A DNA stretch of 8,412 nucleotides from Verrucomicrobiota bacterium (GTDB lineage: Bacteria > Verrucomicrobiota > Verrucomicrobiia > Chthoniobacterales > UBA10450): the NCBI GenBank assembly GCA_003218525.1, contig QHNU01000221.1, forward strand, positions 1 through 8,412, given 5' to 3'. Of the stretch, positions 1-4,821 are shown in pieces (the first letter of the stretch is position 1; each line of letters opens with the position of its first letter). Below the pieces are notes generated by a model, which was not told where the DNA came from, did no database searches, and was given only the letters and a program-made list of their open reading frames with translations. A program made the translations under genes and the position numbers.

Positions 1-10
1 TCGCGAATTG

Positions 11-1687
11 TTATTTGTGCATCAATGCATCGCGCTTCGATTTGAATTCGCTTCCCGGCTTCCACTCCGGAAACTTGTCAGCGCTCGCCACGTCGTAGCC
101 GACCCGGAAAAGCAGTTGGACGTCTTGCACCGCGCCTGAAAGGTCCCAGTCCGGTTTTATCTCGTCCGAAACCTGGTGATAATCGTGCAGGTCGAATTCG
201 TCACCGCGGAGCGGCCCATTCGGATCACGTGAAAGCAGGTGCTCGTTCTTGCCGATGTAAAGCGATGGCACACCCGCTTTCGCGAATTCGAAATTATCTG
301 CGCGGTAAATACTTCCTTTTTCCGGCCGCGGATTCGGAATCGTGGCGCGATTTTGCGCCTGGGCCGCTTTGGCGAGCAGATCGTCGAGGGTGGACATGCC
401 GAAGCTGGTGTCTTCCACGTCACGCGCTTTGCCCCATACGTTCATGCTGTCGATATTGATGTCAGCCAGGGTCTTTTTTTGCGGATAAAGCGGATGCAAT
501 ACATAATATTTCGCGCCCAACAGCCCTGCTTCCTCCGCCGTCGTCGATAGGAAAAGCAGCGAACGTTTCGCGGGCGGATTCAATTTCGAAAAAGCCTGCC
601 CGAGCGAAATCACGGCCGCGACCCCCGAAGCATTGTCGACCGCGCCGTTGAAGATTTGGTCGCCTTGCAGCTCAGGATGTTTGCCGAGATGATCCCAGTG
701 CGCGCTGAAGATGACATATTCATCCTTCAATTTCGGATCGCTTCCCTCGAGCCGGCCGATGACGTTGTGCGATTTGAACGAGCGGACCTGCTGTTTGAGG
801 TCAAAGCTGGCCTTCGCGTCCAGCGCCACGGGGCGAAAATCTTTGCGAATCGCCGATTTCTTCAGCGCATCGAAATCCTGCCCGCAATCGGCCATTAGTT
901 TCTTCGCGACATCGAGAGTGATCCAAGATCGAACCGGAACGGCATCCTTGTTCTTGTCCGGGGAATCGAGCTCGAAATTCTCTTTGGCCCAACTCGTTTT
1001 CACAACCGAATAGGGGTAGGCCGCCGGTTCGGTTTCATGAATAATTACTGCGGCGGCTGCGCCTTTTTCCGCCGCGATTTCGTATTTGTAAGTCCAGCGC
1101 CCGTAAAAAGTCATGGCCCGGCCGCCAAACATTTTCTCGTCGAGCTTGGTCGGATCATTGGGATCGGGAATGGCTGGATCATTGATCAGCATCAGAATTG
1201 TTTTCCCCCGCACGTCGACATCCTTGTAGTCATTCCAGCCATACTCCGGCGCGATGATCCCATAGCCGACAAAGATGATATCGGAATTGTCGACTTTGAT
1301 CTCATTCTGGAGTCGAGCCGAAGAGGCGACGTAATCATCAGGATAGGTCAGGGTCATTGTTCTCCCGCTGGCGACGAACGACGCGTCTGGTGTGCTCTTA
1401 ATTCCGGCAAGAGGAACTTCCTGGAGATAAGTGCCGTCGGGATTGCCTGGCTTTAATCCAGCGGCTTTGAACTGATCGCTAATGTATTTGATCGAAAGCT
1501 CTTCGCCTTTCGATCCTGGGGCGCGGCCTTCGAATTCATCAGACGCCAACATTTTGATATGGCTGAGCAAGCCGTCCGGAGTGATCGCATCGAGGGCGGG
1601 CTTCAATCGCTCAACCTCGGGGTCGGCTCCGAATAAACTGGTAACAAGCATTGAGAAGAGAACCAATAGCAGACGAAAAATTCTCAT
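11..1687 (-). CDS. Secreted M28-family zinc aminopeptidase with PA-like region
   Basis: This 558-residue protein is an exported metallopeptidase that probably removes N-terminal residues from peptides outside the cytoplasmic membrane. Residues 1-20 form a signal peptide: a basic start, a run of Leu/Val/Phe, and likely cleavage near G20/A21. A protease-associated (PA) type region spans roughly 130-290, including FVGYGI at 139-144. The catalytic M28 domain follows, and all expected two-zinc residues are visible: H330 in AHWDHLG, D351 in GAVDNASG, catalytic base E385 and ligand E386 in TAEEAGLLG, D413 in NIDSMN, and H504 in DYHQVSDE. Length fits M28 enzymes carrying a PA insertion. The start is the only one that gives a complete signal peptide, and no Shine-Dalgarno sequence precedes it. 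The gene stands alone and points away from marC. Fold and class are secure; the substrate is unknown. Confidence 0.95.
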   Translation of the reverse strand: MRIFRLLLVLFSMLVTSLFGADPEVERLKPALDAITPDGLLSHIKMLASDEFEGRAPGSKGEELSIKYISDQFKAAGLKPGNPDGTYLQEVPLAGIKSTPDASFVASGRTMTLTYPDDYVASSARLQNEIKVDNSDIIFVGYGIIAPEYGWNDYKDVDVRGKTILMLINDPAIPDPNDPTKLDEKMFGGRAMTFYGRWTYKYEIAAEKGAAAAVIIHETEPAAYPYSVVKTSWAKENFELDSPDKNKDAVPVRSWITLDVAKKLMADCGQDFDALKKSAIRKDFRPVALDAKASFDLKQQVRSFKSHNVIGRLEGSDPKLKDEYVIFSAHWDHLGKHPELQGDQIFNGAVDNASGVAAVISLGQAFSKLNPPAKRSLLFLSTTAEEAGLLGAKYYVLHPLYPQKKTLADINIDSMNVWGKARDVEDTSFGMSTLDDLLAKAAQAQNRATIPNPRPEKGSIYRADNFEFAKAGVPSLYIGKNEHLLSRDPNGPLRGDEFDLHDYHQVSDEIKPDWDLSGAVQDVQLLFRVGYDVASADKFPEWKPGSEFKSKRDALMHK

Positions 1688-1695
1688 AAGTGTGG

Positions 1696-1707
1696 AGACG
1701 GTCGTCT
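1696..1707. promoter_or_regulatory. Inverted repeat AGACG-GT-CGTCT upstream of the M28 gene
   Basis: A perfect 12-base palindrome-like site with 5-base arms and a 2-base centre lies 9 bases upstream of the M28 start codon. It has the form AGAC-N4-GTCT, the same as the site at 3381-3396. Its position between the proposed -10 box and the start codon would suit a repressor site. No regulator is encoded in the window, so function is inferred only from symmetry and position. Confidence 0.3.
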
Positions 1708-1710
1708 AAT

Positions 1711-1739
1711 TCTGTAGCGGCGCTCCCCGAGCGTCGCAA
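1711..1739 (-). promoter_or_regulatory. Possible M28 peptidase promoter inside a repeat hairpin
   Basis: On the minus strand a TTGCGA box (1734-1739, 4 of 6 to the sigma-70 -35 consensus) is followed by exactly 17 bases and then TACAGA (1711-1716, 3 of 6 to the -10 consensus). This would leave a leader of about 16 bases before the M28 start at 1687. The 17-base spacer is most of the hairpin at 1717-1737, so the repeat itself may supply the promoter. The -10 match is weak, so this is tentative. Confidence 0.22.
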
Positions 1740-1995
1740 ATTGGATTCGGCGGAGACCGGCGCTGCGGGATATTCTCTCGTTGTCATGTCGAGCGCAGCC
1801 GAGACATCTCTTGCCATTCTCTTACACAAGTGACGCGAAGTTGCTTTCGCGAACGACCATAGCCGGTGCTGCGTTTCTTCACATCATTGCGTCACGTAAT
1901 ATTCAGAGATTCCTCCACTTCGGTCGGAATGCCAAAAGCACGTCTGGACGTCGGCCGATATGCCTCGACCCGGCGATAGCAAGCGCCGCCACAGA
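1711..1995. repeat. Nested inverted-repeat element, about 285 bases, non-coding
   Basis: Two inverted pairs are nested. The outer pair is 1711-1724 against the reverse complement of 1982-1995, with 13 of 14 bases matching around GCGGCGCT. The inner pair is 1782-1810 against the reverse complement of 1906-1934, aligning without gaps at 20 of 29 bases. Each outer end carries its own hairpin: 1717-1737 (9-base stem with one G-T pair, loop CCC) and 1971-1988 (5-base stem, 8-base loop). No transposase or credible coding region lies inside, and no convincing target-site duplication is seen. The arrangement resembles a MITE or a composite of REP-like dispersed repeats. A plus-strand open frame across 1781-2008 looks like translated repeat, not a gene. 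Confidence 0.55.
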
Positions 1996-2027
1996 TCAAA
2001 TGCCCTAAGTATCTGCTGTACCCAGCA

Positions 2028-2257
2028 CATCGCTGCATTCGTGCTGGATTGCTTGATCACATCAATCTTGTTGGCGAATTAGTCCCGCCTCATACTCCAC
2101 ATCATCGAGTTCAACGACGGTGCTCTTGAAAGTCACTTTGCCTGGGTCCTGTTCGCTGATTTGGTCGCGCGACCACGTTCGCTTTCGCGATGGCTGTTTT
2201 CATCCCCGCGTCCACTGCTTCTGGCGTTTGTTCCCAGTTATTGATGGAAGGACGGCG
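2028..2257 (-). pseudogene. Decayed N-terminal fragment of an M3-family oligopeptidase
   Basis: The minus strand carries about 76 codons of protein-like sequence in three frames. Frame one (2257 to about 2168) reads RRPSINNWEQTPEAVDAGMK and continues to AIAKANVVA. Frame two (2166 to about 2080) reads DQISEQDPGKVTFKSTVVE and then LDDVEYEAGL. Frame three (2078 to 2028) reads FANKIDVIKQSSTNAAM. Removing one extra base near 2167 and one near 2079 joins them into one continuous peptide. Its pattern (NW..TPE.VD, AIA.AN, VTF..TV, LDD, ANK..VIKQ) is what I recall for the N-terminal region of M3 metallopeptidases (oligopeptidase A/Dcp type). No start codon lies in frame upstream, and the remaining several hundred residues, including the HEXXH zinc site, are gone. 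The identification is from memory of the family. Confidence 0.62.
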
Positions 2258-2269
2258 ATTGTGTAGAAG
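2241..2269 (+). promoter_or_regulatory. Possible sigma-70 promoter for the marC-family gene
   Basis: TTGATG (2241-2246) and TAGAAG (2264-2269) each match 4 of 6 consensus bases and are separated by 17 bases. Transcription would start near 2276, about 11 bases before the ATG at 2287. The site lies within the 5' part of the decayed M3 peptidase fragment on the other strand. The matches are moderate. Confidence 0.28.
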
Positions 2270-2286
2270 CGCGAAACGTAAAGCCG

Positions 2287-2868
2287 ATGCGCGATCTCGC
2301 CGAGAAGTTTTTACTCGCTTTTATTCCGCTATTTGTCGCGATCGATCCGATCGGGCTGGTGGCGATTTTTGTTGGACTGGGCGCGCGATCGGAGGGTCTG
2401 CGGCGGCAGCGAGAGGGCGAATTGGCACTGGTTACAGCGCTTGCGGTCTCGATCGGGTTTATTTTTCTGGGTAAAATCATCTTCCGGGCGCTTGGCATTA
2501 CCGTCGCCGATTTCCAAGTCGCCGGCGGATTAATTCTGCTGGGCCTGGCTGTGCGGGAACTGCTCGATCTTGGCCCCAAAGATCGCTACGGCGGCGAGGA
2601 TTTCGGTATTGTTCCACTCGGCATGCCGTTGATCGCCGGGCCGGCCCTTTTGACTGCGCTGTTAATTTTAATCGACAGCGTCGGGATTATTTTCACCCTG
2701 GTCTCGCTGGTACTGAATCTACTTCTGGTCGGCATAGGCTTCCGGTATGCCGATCATTTCAGCCGTTGGATGGGAAAAGCGGGATTAAACGGCGTCTCGA
2801 AACTGATCTCACTACTATTGGCTGCGATCGCCGTCAGCTTAATCCGGCGCGGTTGGCACGGGGTCTGA
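2287..2868 (+). CDS. MarC-family (UPF0056) integral membrane protein
   Basis: This 193-residue polytopic inner-membrane protein belongs to the MarC family, whose biochemical role is still not settled; the early link to multiple antibiotic resistance was not upheld. About six hydrophobic segments can be seen near residues 8-30, 47-66, 74-93, 108-129, 133-153 and 170-187. Family signatures are present: FVAIDPIG at 16-23, FQVAGGLILLGLA at 76-88, and GIVPLGMPLIAGPALLT at 107-123. The two similar hydrophobic halves fit the internal duplication of the family. Length is normal or slightly short. The ATG at 2287 is preceded by no clear ribosome binding site. The gene is single and ends tail-to-tail with the lipoprotein gene. 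Family assignment is firm; transport activity is not shown. Confidence 0.92.
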   Translation: MRDLAEKFLLAFIPLFVAIDPIGLVAIFVGLGARSEGLRRQREGELALVTALAVSIGFIFLGKIIFRALGITVADFQVAGGLILLGLAVRELLDLGPKDRYGGEDFGIVPLGMPLIAGPALLTALLILIDSVGIIFTLVSLVLNLLLVGIGFRYADHFSRWMGKAGLNGVSKLISLLLAAIAVSLIRRGWHGV

Positions 2869-2950
2869 CCCGCCGCTCAGACAAAGCTCTAAGCTCCGAC
2901 TCTGTTGTCGGTTCGCACCACTGCGGCATCACCCGAAGTTCGACGTTGCG

Positions 2951-3349
2951 TTACAAAGATTCTACACGGCTGCCGCTGGCAATGTGCCGCCGGACGCTGG
3001 GCCAAAACTCCTTCAGCTCTGCGGTTTTGTCGCCGGCCTGATAGCGCCGATTCAACTCCACCTCGATGGCCTTGAGCTCATCCTGCTGCGGAAGCGGTTG
3101 TCCGTGATAAATGTACGCAGGCACGCCATTGCGGGTCTGGGTTAGGGTGACCATTCCATACAGATCCAGGCGGCGTTTCTGCAGTTGTTCCGTAGTCCAA
3201 CTCCGGTAAACCGGGTTAGGGTAACCCCACACCTCGGCGGTCCTCGCATACCGATCATACGGGTAATTGGCTGTCTGGACCGGTGGCGGAGGTTGTTCTG
3301 CGCAGCCGATAAGGCTGGCGGCAAATACTGCCAATAATAGTTGTTTCAT
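2951..3349 (-). CDS. Small predicted outer-membrane lipoprotein, function unknown
   Basis: This 132-residue protein starts with a lipoprotein signal: M-K-Q, a hydrophobic core, then lipobox L13-I-G-C16. Signal peptidase II would therefore cleave before C16 and lipid would be attached there. Residue +2 is Ala, not Asp, which under the usual enterobacterial rule favours the outer membrane. A proline-rich linker (EQPPPPVQ) follows, then a soluble region with aromatic patches (WGYPNPVYRSWT), a helix-like stretch EQLQKRRLDLY, a YIYHGQPLPQQDEL segment and a charged C-terminal helix with ELNRRYQAGDKTAEL. I do not recognise a named domain. The gene diverges from hpnH across a 140-base regulatory region and converges with marC. 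A role at the envelope is inferred only from the lipobox. Confidence 0.78.
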   Translation of the reverse strand: MKQLLLAVFAASLIGCAEQPPPPVQTANYPYDRYARTAEVWGYPNPVYRSWTTEQLQKRRLDLYGMVTLTQTRNGVPAYIYHGQPLPQQDELKAIEVELNRRYQAGDKTAELKEFWPSVRRHIASGSRVESL

Positions 3350-3380
3350 ACTTTGTAATTTCTATAGCTTGCTTCTTGAC

Positions 3381-3396
3381 ATAGACTTGCGTCTAT
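3381..3396. promoter_or_regulatory. Perfect 16-base palindrome, candidate operator
   Basis: ATAGAC-TTGC-GTCTAT has two perfect 6-base arms around a 4-base centre. It sits between the divergent lipoprotein and hpnH genes, 31 bases upstream of the lipoprotein start. Size and symmetry suit a dimeric repressor of the TetR or MarR kind. It shares AGAC-N4-GTCT with the site at 1696-1707. It could also form a short hairpin, but there is no T run to suggest a terminator. Confidence 0.4.
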
Positions 3397-3452
3397 TGAA
3401 CCCCACACAAATCTAACCGATTCACAGGAAAATGCCACCGGCCTTCCTTCGG

Positions 3453-3480
3453 TTGACAGGGGTGCAGCCTTAGTTAGTAT
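3453..3480 (+). promoter_or_regulatory. Probable sigma-70 promoter of the hpnH-shc operon, near-leaderless
   Basis: A perfect -35 box TTGACA (3453-3458) is followed after 16 bases by TAGTAT (3475-3480), which matches 4 of 6 consensus -10 bases. A start site 6-8 bases downstream would fall at about 3486-3488, only a few bases before the hpnH ATG at 3490. The transcript would then be leaderless or nearly so, which agrees with the lack of a proper Shine-Dalgarno sequence there. Confidence 0.45.
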
Positions 3481-3489
3481 CGGGGCTTC

Positions 3490-4815
3490 ATGAGGTTTCC
3501 TTTGGCGCTTACGAGCAAGATCGCTGCGTACATCATCGGCCATAAACTGCGTGGCACGGAAAAATTCGCGACCGTGCTGCAGCTGCAGCTGGAGCCGCTG
3601 CACACCTGCAATCTGACGTGCACCGGCTGCGGTCGCATCCGGGAATATTCAACCTCGCTCAAGGACATGATGCCACTGGAGGACTGCCTCGGGGCGGCCC
3701 AGGAATGCAACGCCCCGATGGTCTCGATCTGCGGCGGTGAACCGCTCATTTACCCGCACATCGAAGCGCTGGTGAACGGCTTACTCGCACAGAAGCGTAT
3801 CGTCTACATCTGCACCAACGCCATGTTCATGCGCAAAAAAATGCGCGAATGGATCGCGGCCGAACTGCGGAAACCGGAGAGCGGAAAGCGAAAGGAATTG
3901 GAGCGGAAGCTCGACCAATTGGTCGCGGAAGGACTGGTTAGCGACAAGGACTCTGAGAAAGCTCGTGACCCGAATTCGAAAATACCAGCCACTAACATCG
4001 GGCCGAGCCGCTGGATGTACTGGAACGTTCACCTCGATGGCCTGGAACGAACTCACGATCTGATTGTTGAACGTGAAGGCGTGTTCAAGGAATGCATTCT
4101 TGCAATCAAGATGGCTAAGCGCCTCGGCTATCAGGTGGCGACAAATACCACCATCTACAAAGAGACCGATATGGATGAGGTCGAGCAGATGTTCGATTTT
4201 CTGAGCGATCTCGGCGTGGACGGCCACACCATCACACCGGGCTACGACTACGACGCTGCCAAAAAGGACATGGTAAAGCGGCTCAATTTACAGCCGGAAA
4301 ACTTCTTCCTTACCCGCAAAGCAACGGTCGAGAAGTTTGCCAAGATGGAAGATTGGATGCGGCGCTACACATTTTTTGGCACGCCTATTTATTTCGAATT
4401 TCTTGCCGGTCATCGCGATCTGAGCTGTTCGGCTTGGGCGATCCCAACGCGGAATTTAATGGGGTGGAAGGCGCCCTGTTATTTCATGACCGACACGATC
4501 GGCACAGCCGGTCATTACAAAACCTACGGCGAAATGCTCGCTTCGGTGCCGTGGGAAAAATATGGCGTAATCAACGGGGTCGCGCGCGATCCACGGTGCG
4601 AGAATTGCATGACGCACTGCGGTTATGAGCCAACGGCCAGCCTCGGCTTGCAAGCTCAACCCGGCGATACTTGGAAAACGGTAAAGTTCAATTTTGGTCC
4701 AAGACCGAAACGCTCCGGCCGAGGAAGTGAAATTGCGGTTTATAATGGTGTAACCTCCGGCAACGGTCATCTCACCGGGAAACGTCGGGCCGATCTCGAA
4801 GCCAAAGCATCGTAG
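3490..4815 (+). CDS. hpnH: HpnH, radical SAM adenosylhopane synthase
   Basis: HpnH uses S-adenosylmethionine and a [4Fe-4S] cluster to add a 5'-deoxyadenosyl group to diploptene, giving adenosylhopane, the precursor of extended C35 hopanoids. Cluster ligands are C40, C44 and C47 in CNLTCTGCG. The radical SAM GGE motif is ICGGEPL at 80-86, the central HLDG motif is at 181-184, and the family C-terminal motif CENCMTHCG is at 370-378. The N-terminus (PLALTSKIAAYIIGHKLRG) aligns with known HpnH starts, which supports the ATG at 3490. At 441 residues it is longer than the usual 340-390. The excess is a charged, lysine/glutamate-rich insertion at about 119-173, plus a C-terminal tail of about 55 residues after the cysteine motif. 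The shc gene begins 6 bases after its stop. Confidence 0.95.
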   Translation: MRFPLALTSKIAAYIIGHKLRGTEKFATVLQLQLEPLHTCNLTCTGCGRIREYSTSLKDMMPLEDCLGAAQECNAPMVSICGGEPLIYPHIEALVNGLLAQKRIVYICTNAMFMRKKMREWIAAELRKPESGKRKELERKLDQLVAEGLVSDKDSEKARDPNSKIPATNIGPSRWMYWNVHLDGLERTHDLIVEREGVFKECILAIKMAKRLGYQVATNTTIYKETDMDEVEQMFDFLSDLGVDGHTITPGYDYDAAKKDMVKRLNLQPENFFLTRKATVEKFAKMEDWMRRYTFFGTPIYFEFLAGHRDLSCSAWAIPTRNLMGWKAPCYFMTDTIGTAGHYKTYGEMLASVPWEKYGVINGVARDPRCENCMTHCGYEPTASLGLQAQPGDTWKTVKFNFGPRPKRSGRGSEIAVYNGVTSGNGHLTGKRRADLEAKAS

Positions 4816-4821
4816 CCAATC

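Noticed and set aside
1037..1456. Plus-strand open frame of about 139 codons within the M28 gene
   Set aside because: Antisense to conserved M28 and PA-region sequence and shows no protein-like motif.
1781..2008. Plus-strand open frame of about 75 codons in the gap before marC
   Set aside because: It runs through both inverted-repeat arms of the repeat element, so the peptide is translated repeat sequence and not a gene.
2190..2474. Plus-strand open frame overlapping the marC start
   Set aside because: Out of frame with marC; the marC frame has all family motifs, and this one is low-quality, arginine/glycine-rich sequence.
2896..2911. CCGAC/GTCGG hairpin between marC and the lipoprotein gene as a bidirectional terminator
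   Set aside because: The stem is only 5 base pairs with a 6-base loop and no T run on either side, too weak to call.
3781..4227. Open frame of about 148 codons on the minus strand inside hpnH
   Set aside because: Antisense shadow of hpnH with no family features and no start signal.
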